The notes under the pieces are model-generated. The model had not been told where the DNA came from. It searched no databases and saw nothing but the letters and a program-made list of their open reading frames with translations. A stretch of DNA of 64,000 nt from Cylicocyclus nassatus (lineage: Eukaryota; Nematoda; Chromadorea; Rhabditida; Strongylidae), in assembly GCA_958299035.1 (NCBI GenBank), contig CATQJL010000305.1:76228792-76292791 (forward strand), read 5' to 3'. The position numbers and the translations under genes are program-made. This document shows positions 54,221 to 64,000 of the stretch, in pieces (the first letter of the stretch is position 1; each line of letters opens with the position of its first letter).

Positions 54221-57200
54221 CTAATATTGCGGTGGTGATTGCCTTCGGCAAACGGTGCGCGTAACGTTGCCTTCAGCATCAACCGTCTCAAACTGTTCCT
54301 CCAATGGTAATTCACGCACCCGCTCCTCGCTCTCGGTACCGGTAAACGTTACGTGGCTCATAATTGGGTCACGCACCTGAGAATAATTCTTGTGTTTATT
54401 TTGAAAATCCACATTATAGTCCGTGTCAATCACGTGCTCCCTTTTCCTCCTATTCCTCAGGCGCAATGAGCTACGGTCGCGCGCGTATTCCTCGGGCATT
54501 CAAATTGGCCCCATCGATTGGAGGTCCGCACGCAGGGCCCTTGCGTTGCGCGTGCGTACTTCTCATGCGAAAGGTAAATAGACATCGAGTGTAGCCTTGT
54601 AAAAGCTTTTGAGGACATGCCCGCAACTTTCAGTGCTACGGGCTCAGTAATATTTTCAGGAATGATCCCAAGAATTCTTGGGGAATGCATGGATAACGCC
54701 ACATTATCGCATTCCAAGAAAGAATCTTCGGCACTGCCGTCCGGCCAACCGAAATTGGTTAGATCTTGGTGCAGTACAATAGGCCTCTAAGTAGATAAGT
54801 TGCCCGAGTCCCGCTGCAAAGGGTGTATTCTAAAGCAAGAAAAACGCTCCAAAAGCGTGCTGCCGGGGCCGCCACCCCATCAACTTGGCTAAAAAGTAAT
54901 GGGCCAGACACCAGACAATAATTTCTAGAAAAGCCGAAAACTCACTTTTCATCGTGGAAAAAACACTTTCGACATTTCCAGGCATACTGAAAACCATGCT
55001 CATACTTCTAGACTATGGCATTTACTTCCAGTTAGGAGGGCCTCGCTACTGTACAGCATCAACCCGCCACCTCAGACTGAGTGGGCTGTGCCTTCACTTA
55101 GGGGCCCCAGAATAATTTCCAGATGGAAGAAGGACGTTCAGTTACGCAGAGTGCTGCCTTCAATTCTTTTTTGCCTGTTAGCGTGCGTGAGACCTATTCG
55201 GGTTCAACCGGTTCATCCGGTCCACTACTTCGCTAATGGTCAAATCAATGAACTGACCAATGGCGAGTGGTGCTAACCGGGTGAAATGGTTGTTGGGTCA
55301 GTCTGGCTCCTTCCTAACTCGTGCCTGCACCTCGTCTGTACGAAGTTGAAGTTTGAACTCAGTTTAGGCGGAAATTGGACTGGCAGGAGTCCGCTTCGCA
55401 ACCATCCGCGCCGCTTTGAAGTCTGCGTCTCTTCACTCTAATTTATCCCGCTGGGCCATTCGCGGTGCGGACGCGCTGCTCCATTTGGAATGTCTCGCCT
55501 TCTACGGGTTGAAAAAGACTGTATCTCCACAACCGAAAGGCATCAAAAAACTTGCAGTGCTTTTCTGTTCAAAAAATGTGAGTCTTGAGACGTTAGGCTC
55601 ATATGTTAAAAGTCTTAGGAAGAACTAGGTAGCAGAACTTTTGATTTACTAGGACTGCAAACCTCAATGCTATGAGTGCCTACGTGACTTATGCGAAAAC
55701 TAAAGCATGCGTCGGCGCCACCAAGCGGAGAAGCCCATATCGATCGGTAGAGTCTGAACTCACCCGTGTTTCAACTCTGCGCGAGATTGTCTGCACAGTT
55801 CCATCTGGTGCGATAGCTGTGGTTTCAAAAGTTGTTAATGTAGTCGGATAATCTCGGAGCATCGTGTCCATTTCACCACCAAGCGAATCCTTATCGTCAT
55901 CGTCATGCTCTTGGTAGGTTTCCACCTAAATTGAAAGGTAAGGTCATTCAAATCCCAACATTGTTTTCATATGTGATCTGCTTCAGGAAAAGGAAACAGA
56001 AATGCGCTTACGGTGTCTCCGCTCAACATTGCACGTGTATCCTGACTGGTCATATCTTGGCTGGCGCCTTCGAGTAGAGAATCTCGCTCATGAGGTATGT
56101 TCTCTAATGAATCTCTAACGCTATCATCAAGACGAGTGATTACCTGAAACAGTTCTTTTTTGGATTTTTGACTATGAAGCATTGAATCTTCCAAGTTATT
56201 TCGATTTGTTTTTCTTTTGCATCAAATTCTGCCCGCCATTTGGTACTAATTTTACATCTTTGTTATGTCTCAAATTTTTGAGTACATCATCGCACATGGT
56301 CGTGGTTGCAGCGACGGCGACACGCGCTGGAAAGCGTGTACTAGTACAATTTCATTGTGTAGTCTGTTTTCACCGGATAGCCGAAGCATTTTATAAGCAG
56401 CTCCGCTTCTGCTTCGCGTGAAGCTTCGCTGGCGTATTGCGCTGGCACCTTGCCCAAGAACTTGATGGAGGGAGACGCGGAAGGGTTACTATCGCGAAAC
56501 GATTATTGTAGTTGTGTTATGGCGCGAACTGCCGCGAGGCTGACGCGCGCCATTTCAGCTTCGGCCTGTGCATTGAAAATGTATCTGAAGGCTAGTGTCG
56601 GACGAAAAGCGCTTAGGCATGCGCCACAGTTGACTCACTTGATCCACTTCGTCCACTTCGCTAATGTTCAAATCAGTAAACTGACCAACAAAGGGATGTC
56701 TACTTCCGCTTGATTCACTTCATCCAGTTGGATCAAGTGGATCGACTATGGCGCGTGCCTCAGGAGCGCTCACGCGCTTTTGTTTTAGGTATAGAGCGCA
56801 TGAGGCAAAAGTACACAATGGTTAAGATACAGGGGCTTTCAATCTGAGTGTCACGGTCGACGTGGTTCAGGTCCTCGAGAGCCGCCTCGCTTGGATCTCT
56901 CACGTGCTACAATACTGTATCCGGCTAAGGCCTTCGTGGTATCGGGTGCGGTATCGTAGCACATGAGAGATTCAAGCGAGACGGCTTGCGAGCACCTGAA
57001 CCACGTTGACCGTGACACTCAGATTGAAAGCTCTTGTACGACGCGCCGTTCAGCCCTCCCCTCCCCCCCCCTCCCCTCCCCCCCCCCCCCCGCCCCCCAA
57101 CTGATATCGCCTGCGCCTTCATCCGGCAAAAGCCCTCACAGGTCGTCTCTAGCACGCGCCGTACTCGCTGGTCAAATCAGTGGACTAACGAATAGCGAAG

Positions 57201-60200
57201 TAGATTGAGTGGATAAAATGGACCAAGCGGGTCAACTATGGCGCGTGCCTCTCATGACATTTTCCGCGCGCGTCACAATAGTGAAGTTCGTGCGGCAGCT
57301 ATGGTGCAACCCCCGAGGACGGGTCCACCGCCCTTCACATTCGGCTCAGTACGCGTCGCCGGCCGCGTCGCAGTGGGAGTTTATCATTGAAGCGCGCTTT
57401 TGCTCTGACGTTGCAAATCTGCAAAAACATTTAGCATCACCATGCTAATACTCATTACCACTGCTTCACTTTGCAATCACCCAGCACGACATATCTGCTT
57501 GAAAAGGACAAGGACTTTTTGCAACCCAAATCTACAGTTTTGACCTCATACTATATACCTTGTGCTGGGGTTCAGTGGATTTTTGTTTTTCCGAGCCGTA
57601 TTCTCCGGCAAACTGTATCAAACACTACGAAATTGCCGGGTTCTCCGGCTTAGACCGAATCACAACTGGCTTTCCAAAGGGGAGGAGCCCCAAACTTGTA
57701 AGTGTTCGGAAGGGTGCCAGCTGGCAGCAGTTGAATGCAATTGCAAACAAGACAAAAACACTGTTTCGGAACGTTTCGAGGAATCGTACAAAACATCAGT
57801 ACATGGTCATCGAATAACAATTGCGGTAGCGTCGGCTACGACACTCCGGCCGAGGCGAATTGGAAACAGAACATTACAGTAGCGTCGGCTACGACATACC
57901 TACCAGAACTCCTTGAAGATGCCTCTGCAAAAATAATACGGTATACTGTACTGTTTAGCATGTAAGATAACCTTATTCAACCAAATTTCGGCCAGATCTG
58001 TTATTTTGACCGCGTGCACCACCGGCTCCAAATTTGCATACCACACTGACACCCCCTCTGATCAACATGAAGCCTTATCTTTTTGGTGTATAAAGTGAGT
58101 CTAATCGCAACCGCGCAGAAAAGGTTTTCGTGATCTTATCTGCAAAAAATCAAAAAATTATCTTTTCTATGCATGTTCTATTCTCCTCCATATTAGAAGT
58201 AGATAATCAAAGATAAAGACAATTTTTTGCCTGATTGGACTCATGATTATCTACTGCATAGTCTCTACCCCAGGCTTGAGGTCTTAATGTTTGATCCATA
58301 GTTGTGATAAAGTAGATTGACTTTTCTTTCATTATCTGACACAAAATCATACGAGGCAAACTTTACAATTGGCCACCTACTTCGTCAAATGAAGTCAGAA
58401 CGAACTTTACGCACAAAAAAAACGTTTGATAAACACTTTTTACTGTTGGATATACTTAGAACAGTTACGGCAAAATTCCTTCATGCTTACTGAAACGAGT
58501 ATACAGGTGCATGCGTCGCCTGTGAGTCGCAACGCGTACTGAGCCGAATATTAAGGGCGGCGGGCCGGTCCTCTGCAAATCCCAGAATTGTTCCCATAGT
58601 TACCATTAAAGGCAGCGTCCAGGCAGATCTGGACCTATGGGGATTTTACGTGGAAAGTACTTTTGGGGCCCTAACTAAGCCACTGCCCAACCGGCAGCTC
58701 AGGTAGTGCCCTAACGCCTGAGATATTCCCCTCGAAACTGGACCCCGCGACCGTGTTTCGCATGGATTCATGGCGCAAAGCGTGGATCCTGGCGCGAAAC
58801 TGCCATGAATCCATGCGGGGGCCAGTTTCGAGGGGAATATCTCAGCCATTAGAGCACTACCTGAGCTGCCGCTTGGGCAGTGCCTTAGTTAGGGCCCCAA
58901 AAGTACTTTCCACGTAAAAGCCCCATAGGTCCAGATCTGCCTGGACGCTGCCTTGCTTCCTTTCAATCGTTTCAACACGTTAACCAGCAAATATAAGGCC
59001 TTTTCGAAACTGACATGTTGAAAGATCGGAAGGCAGCCACGTTGATGGTAACCTTTGATTCAGTTGGCTTGGCAGCTGGAAAGCGGAGCTTTGTGACCTA
59101 ATTAAGGCCGCTCGCGCCTGCGACGCAATCTGCATCTCCCCGCGCGTGCTCTCTGATCACTACTCAGACAATTGCATTGGGAAGTTCGCGGGTGCTTGCT
59201 CGGCCACCAATCATCCATGCCGCGAGCTGCCCGGTATAAACCGATATTGGACCCGGTAAGTGACCGCGGCGCATCCTGTAAGCGCCCGATAGTTGACCCG
59301 ATTAGCATGCTTGTGAGGCCTAGGAAGAGTGAAAAAAATGTTGGCCTGTCTTTCATGACAACTGAGTACAAATTGAGCAACTTGTTAGCTCATCTGTCGA
59401 CATGATCTACTTCTCGATAACACTCAACCGATTGCTGAGGTTTGTTTCGTGAGCATATAAACTCAGCTGTCACACAATCTAACCAGAGAAGCGGTTACCA
59501 TCACCATAAACACTTAGGGTACCCCCATCGCTGCGGCGTACCTTACGCGGGTTGCGCCTTAACCTACAGCGTGTAAGAAGTGCGACCTTTGATAAGGCCC
59601 GCGGCACGCCGAGTGAGATGATTGGGCCGCGACTCTCCCGATAAGCTCTATCCAATTTCAACTTTGGCCGCGGCGTTCCCGGTAAAATATACATGGGTCG
59701 CGGCGTGCGGGGCTGAAATTTTAAGGGCCGCGGCGCCCCATGTAGCACGCTTTGAGGCCGCGAACTTTCCGATGCAATTGTCTGAGTACCTAGCCTTAAT
59801 TTGGTCAAGAAGCCCCGCCTTTCAGCAGACAAGCCAGTTGCATCAAAGGGTACCTATGGAAACAATTCTGGAGATCCATGACAGTTTACCTATTAGTTTG
59901 ACGGACCGATGTTACCACGTTCGCTATTGAAAGAAACATTTTCGGAGATGTTATATTGCAAAGACGCAACTTAACAACTCTAATAATAGAAGTTAAATCT
60001 GCTCTGTCGAGCTGGAATCTCTTCGATAAAACCCATTCAAATTCGACATGTGGAAATATTACTCGATTCACCTCATATTCAGCCAGAGATGACACTTCGC
60101 TATCCCGTTGAGGATGCGCTTCTACTCGTTCATAGGACGGTTCTAGTGAGTCAGTGCTAGTTTCGAGAAGAGGTATTGTGGATACGATAGGCTCGTGTTC

Positions 60201-63200
60201 GAGCGAATCCACCGGCGACGCGATTGGTGTGGCACTTCGTAGATCTTCTTCGTCGATTGGTCTTGTCTTCACTTCTGTTTCCTGAAAATGAAACGGAGTG
60301 ATTTGCCACATGATCACCGCAGCCTTTTGACTACGATAAGGTTTCCAATCTTTTTTGAAACTGCATGTGAGCTTACCGAATGCTCTTCTTCGTCGTCGTC
60401 GCGAACGCTCATGTCTTCTACCTCCGATTCTTCCCGGATTTCCGGAAGCATCGCGACTTCTTCTTGAGGTGAAATATTCGCAGTAAGCTCTTGTTCCAGT
60501 TTCTCAAATTCAGCCAGTGAGCTGACCGAGCCTTCTCCTGATCCATTGGATCCAGTGCAACGCAATTTACCAGCTGCATAGAGCTCGATCTCACTGGCGC
60601 TAAGACTGCCCTCTCCATGGTTTAAAACCATCTGCTCAAGCCGTTCGAACTCTTGAAGGCTGGTAAGAGACACGTTGTCACTTGACACGTGCTTATACTT
60701 TCCAACCAGTGCTAAAGTGTCCGACGGTACACCCACAGATGAATTTCCGCTACCGTTGATTGACTCGACATCCTCAGGCTCTTCCTCTACCGTTTCTAGT
60801 TCACCTTCCATAGGAGCGTCGTCAATCGGTGAGCAGATCACAAACCCTTCTTCGTTGTCACTCGTTCTTTCTCTAGCTGAACTTTCAGAAGAAGGTGATT
60901 CCATTGTCTGGTCTTTTTCTGGTTGTTCGTCAGATTCTTCGCCAACTTTCATAGGTGACACTTCAGATTTTTGAGACGCAGTATCTCTGAAGCAAACAAA
61001 TTACTTCAAACTCACCATGTAAACTGAACAACTTACTTTTTCTCTTCAGGACTGCTCTTCAAAGACTCTTTCTCTGCCAACCCAGGTGAACCTGCATGCT
61101 CATAAGTGGAAATGTCTTCAACATCTGCTACTGACTCCACGTCTCCCTTTCCGTGGTGAATTACCGTATCCGCATAACTGCCAGATGATATATCAGAAAG
61201 CTGGCGAGAATAGGACTTCTCATGGCTATCACTCGTGGATTCTACTTCTGCAGATCGTCTTTCCGGCAACCTTTCGGCTCCTGATTTGGAAAAAACTTTA
61301 TCCTGGGGTCTCTCAACGAAAACGAAGTAATCTTCTTCGTCATCATCATCCGTTTGACGGGTTGGTGGAACTGGAGAGACTGGTCGACCTGGATCTACCC
61401 GTGGAGGTAACAGAACGCCACTGGGGCTAGTAGGCAAAGTGGCTTCTGATTCTTCCTCTTCTTCTTCGATAGTCACTTGTAGTGGAACATCAGGCGTTGA
61501 TCTTGCGGTGTCGTCCATCATAAAGTGCCTTATCACAGGTACCGCCTCCTCGAAATCTTGATTAGCAGTAAAATGGCGGTCCGAATCTACCGGAGACAAT
61601 ATTGCCAGCGGGGTGACACTTCCTTGTCTTTCTTCGGCTTCGCTCAATCTGCTAGTGGCTCCGCTTGCTGCTGTTGTGTACTCAGACTCCTGCGATGCCC
61701 ACTCCTGAGCCGAGTCGTAAGTATCTTGCGAAGTCACACAGGTATCGTACTGTTCGTCTTTGGAATGTTCCGTAGCCGTTTGATAAACGTTTGACCCGGA
61801 TGTTGACGTGTGCGTTTTCGCCTCCTCATGTGCTTCCATAGCAGCAGTGATTGCTTCGTCTACAAGACGAAGTGCAGCCTGTTCAATCTCATGGTCTTGA
61901 TGAGCTTCCTGTTCGTAATCTGTTTCATCAATAACTTCTAAATGATCTTCTTCTTCTTGCACTGAAAACAATTTGTCTCGTCGTTCTTCAGCTAAGATGT
62001 CCAGCTTTTCCTGAAGATCTGAATGGTAGTCAATTTCTGGTTCCATCGTCACTTCAGAAGACTCCTGCTTTACAATCTTTCGCGGAGACTGCTCACTTCG
62101 CACACTTGCATTTGTCTCTGCTTCTTGTATCAACTCTTCTGTTAGCTGACTGGAGAATTCTTCGACAATTTCACCTTTACTGTCGTAGACCTTCCACTCG
62201 TCATCACCAGCAATCGAATGTTGCTCATCGGGATACGATGATGGCGTATGTGCTGATTGCTGTTCGGGTGACTCCAACTCTGCTGTGTCTGAGAATCTCA
62301 TTTTGAAAACGTTTCCCAAAGCTTCTTCTTGTAGCACATGAAGAGATGGCTGTGTGGGCGAATGGTGGTCGGGATGCTCGGCATCCGTGGCGATGTCACT
62401 GGAAAAGTGTCGCTCTTCCTGCACCAAATCATAGTCTGCTGAATCGACGACATGTGTCAGTCTATCGGACCCATCCAGCTTACTTGGTGGTTCTTTCATT
62501 TTTGTCTGTTCATCGATTTCACTACCTTGTGGTTTTGTTCTTGTGGGTGATGAGAGTGGCATTTCCTTTTCTAATACAATAACATGCGGTTCAGACTCTC
62601 CAGCTTGTGGAGCATAAACTGCGTGATTCCCTGTTAATGTTAGAGAGGAATCTCGAGTGGTAGTGATATCCTCTACGTGACTTTCTGGATGTTGGATTCC
62701 AGTGACAGAAAGCAGTCCCACTCTCGTAGGTGAGAGTGACCTTTCTTTCTGCTCAACAAAGTCTTCCGATTCGATGACATGTGAGTCCATTCTTTGTGGA
62801 GCGTAAACGCCATGCTCTCCTGTCAAGCCCAGCTGGGAGTCCGTGGTGGTGGCCATATCCTCGATTTGACTCTCTGGAGAGTAGAGATCAGGCAGTCCTA
62901 CTTTTGTGGGTGAAAGCGACCGCTCTTTTTGCTTAACAAAGTCTTCCGATTCGATGACATGGGAATCATCTTCTCCATCTTGTGGGGCGTAAACACCATG
63001 CTCTCCCGTCAAGGTAATTTGAGAATCTCTGGTGGTAGTCAAATCCTCTTTATGTCCCTCAAACTGAGGAACCATAACGGAAGAGGGCTCTTCCATTTTT
63101 GTGGGAGAAGAGAGCGATCTTTCCTCGTCCTTGATGAATTCTTCCGATTCGATAACATGTTGTTCAGCTTCCTCACTTTTGCCCTGTGGTAGTTTCTGGT

Positions 63201-64000
63201 AATCGTCTTCCAAGTTTCGATAGATGTCTGGAGCGGTAAGAACACTTTCACCGGGGGTTCCGGGCTCGCCGGTGAAGGAAGGTGATCGCTCCACCTTTTT
63301 TGGTGAGGAGAGCGGCTTCCCATCTTCTTCGATATCGTAGTCTTTTGACTCAATGACATGCGGCTGTGCTCCCTTGCCTTTGTCCTTGCAAATTTCTTGT
63401 TCTAAATCTACATCATAGGCTCCTGATACAGATTTGAGGTGACTCTTATCGTCAATATCTGCCACGGCGGCAATCTTACTCGTAGGGAAAGGAAGTGATT
63501 TTCCTTCTTGTTCGAAAAGAGGTACTTTTTTCTCTGGTTCCGTCACTGAGAGGTTTTCTCCGCAGGCCTCTTCGCGTGAAACCATACTGACAGAAGATTC
63601 CGCAGGTTTAATGGATTCGAGCTTTGTTTTTGGAGACTCGCTCTTGGCTTTTGTAGCGTGCTCCATAGTTGGTGACACGCGATCCTTGATCTCTTCTGTT
63701 ACAGTTTTCTCCTCGTAAGCTGCAATGGCCAGATCAGATTCGGGCACCGTTGGGAACATGTCGTCAGAAATTTTTTCTACGCCAACAGGTGATGGCTTTT
63801 GCGACTCTCTTTCTGCATGTTGCTCATGTTCCCAGGGCAGATCTTCATGCTTTTGTTCATCTTCCTTTGTCAAAGCTTCGTATGCGGCAGAAGCGCCCAT
63901 TGCCGCCAAAGCTACTGGGGCTACAACAGCTCCTCCTGCAATCTTTGCGGCTTTGGTAGCGAAACCAGCTAATTTATCACCGAACGATGGACTTGTTCGG
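54221..64000 (-). CDS. unc-44: Giant ankyrin C-terminal exons (UNC-44-like), runs off right edge
   Basis: Six exons on the - strand with consensus junctions and consistent phases: 61037-64000 (continues beyond the window), 60377-60986, 60072-60281, 56012-56143, 55764-55925, 54221-54376 (TAG). The first is about 990 codons rich in Ser, Thr, Glu and Pro. It has repeats of HVIESEDF, ERSLSPT and LTGEHGVYAPQ motifs, resembling the STEP region known in the largest C. elegans UNC-44 isoform. The last two exons each hold an ankyrin-tail motif: TLTTFETTAIAPDGTVQTIS, and EQFETVDAEGNVTRTVCRR. Ankyrins link membrane proteins to the spectrin skeleton; the giant isoforms act in axons. The ankyrin repeats, ZU5 and death domains would lie to the right. 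The identification rests on composition, repeats and tail motifs, not on an alignment. Confidence 0.7.
54377..55763. other. Ankyrin last intron
   Basis: Contains a copy of the CTCAGTTTAGGCGG repeat (55353-55445) and, at about 55195-55275, a TCCACTACTTCGCTAATGG block related to the arms of the 56631-57244 palindrome. Nothing else is supported. Confidence 0.4.
56631..57244. mobile_element. 614-bp imperfect palindrome with tRNA-like core arms
   Basis: The outer inverted ends share GCGCCA-AGTTGAC and a CACTTGATCCA/TGGACCAAG block. The inner arms 56840-56920 and 56950-57035 are better matched (TCAATCTGAGTGTCACGGTC). The left inner arm has an A-box-like TGGTTAAGATACAGG and a B-box-like GTGGTTCAGGTCC. 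Poly-C runs sit in the right half. Confidence 0.55.
58606..58954. mobile_element. Fold-back MITE, TTAAAGGCAG family, copy 5
   Basis: A 349-bp copy very similar to 39076-39439. The left end has TTAAAGGCAGCGTCC; the right end has lost TTAA (CCTTGC). Confidence 0.8.
59053..59848. mobile_element. Outer MITE enclosing a CTCAGACAAT-family element
   Basis: Ends CTTTGATTCAGTTGGCTTG and the imperfect inverse. The interior contains CTAATTAAGGC as in 16814-16963. It is interrupted by 59163-59786, so it is the older of the two. Confidence 0.6.
59163..59786. mobile_element. CTCAGACAATTGCAT MITE, copy 4 of the family
   Basis: A 624-bp element with ends CTCAGACAATTGCAT and its inverse, and TA on both flanks (59161-59162, 59787-59788). 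The right half carries about six degenerate GGCCGCGGCG units, 27-42 bp apart (59598-59765). A 117-codon - strand frame (59479-59832) reads these units as PR-rich repeats and is not called as a gene. Confidence 0.75.
61037..64000 (-). repeat. Protein-level tandem repeats in the ankyrin giant exon
   Basis: Between about 62400 and 63400 the frame encodes at least six diverged units of roughly 45-60 residues. Each has a [HV]V[IV]ESEDF-like core, an E-RSLSPTK block and, in three units, TTTRDS then LTGEHGVYAPQ. The DNA repeats too (GATTCGATGACATG occurs several times on the + strand). Such repeats expand and contract easily. Confidence 0.75.

Larger units (their letters stand above)
56144..60071. 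other. Ankyrin 3.9-kb intron filled with repeats
   Basis: Holds the palindrome 56631-57244, poly-C tracts at about 57055-57110, a short direct repeat of GTAGCGTCGGCTACGACA (57826 and 57883 regions), the TTAA element 58606-58954 and the nested elements 59053-59848. No exon was found; flanking exons join in phase without it. Confidence 0.5.

Noticed and set aside
59479..59832. 117-codon - strand Pro/Arg-rich frame
   Set aside because: Reads degenerate GC-rich units of a MITE and crosses its border; no gene structure.

Overview
This window looks like eukaryotic, nematode nuclear DNA, probably from a strongylid such as a hookworm. That is an inference from three things: genes split by short introns with TTTCAG-like acceptors, a C-terminal ankyrin gene tail of the kind known from C. 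elegans UNC-44, and RTE-type retrotransposons and fold-back elements filling most of the rest. No bacterial operons, rRNA, CRISPR arrays or convincing tRNA genes were seen.

Host genes are few. (1) Two pepsin-family (A1) aspartic protease genes lie on the + strand. Only the last exon of the first is in view (856-1122). The second can be followed over six exons from 14335 to 30091, and its introns are swollen by transposable elements. The two last exons and the DNA around them are clearly duplicated. (2) A complete, compact 18-exon gene on the + strand (46471-49738) encodes a cap-2 mRNA ribose 2'-O-methyltransferase (CMTR2 family). My exon model gives an uninterrupted 604-residue reading frame. 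(3) On the - strand, from the right edge down to 54221, are the last six exons of a giant ankyrin (UNC-44-like), including a large Ser/Thr/Glu/Pro-rich repeat exon that runs off the window. Two weak exon-like segments lie between (2) and (3).

Mobile DNA, left to right. 3975-8104 is a complete LTR retrotransposon on the - strand with identical 362-bp LTRs, a 4-bp target duplication and gag and protease genes. In place of reverse transcriptase and integrase it carries two tandem copies of an unrecognised domain. Fold-back elements follow at 9252-9818, 11025-11712 (with tRNA-like arms), 13775-14234, 14900-15110 and 15142-16796. 18029-21266 is an RTE element broken by an 86-bp deletion, and 26011-29347 is an apparently intact RTE element with a 969-residue endonuclease/reverse transcriptase. 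Both have 12-13 bp target duplications, and the second sits inside an older fold-back element. 35290-40110 is a decayed Ty3/Gypsy-like element in which a Thr-rich, membrane-anchored, envelope-like segment lies directly upstream of the protease and reverse transcriptase; two fold-back elements have inserted into it. Further fold-back elements lie at 41237-42140, 45211-45350, 50354-50624, 51023-51432, 56631-57244, 58606-58954 and 59053-59848.

The most unusual items are the reverse-transcriptase-less LTR element with its duplicated unknown domain, the envelope-like/protease arrangement in the decayed Gypsy-like element, the layered insertions in the protease introns, and the large palindromes. 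Exon boundaries were inferred by eye from splice consensus and reading-frame continuity, not from transcripts.
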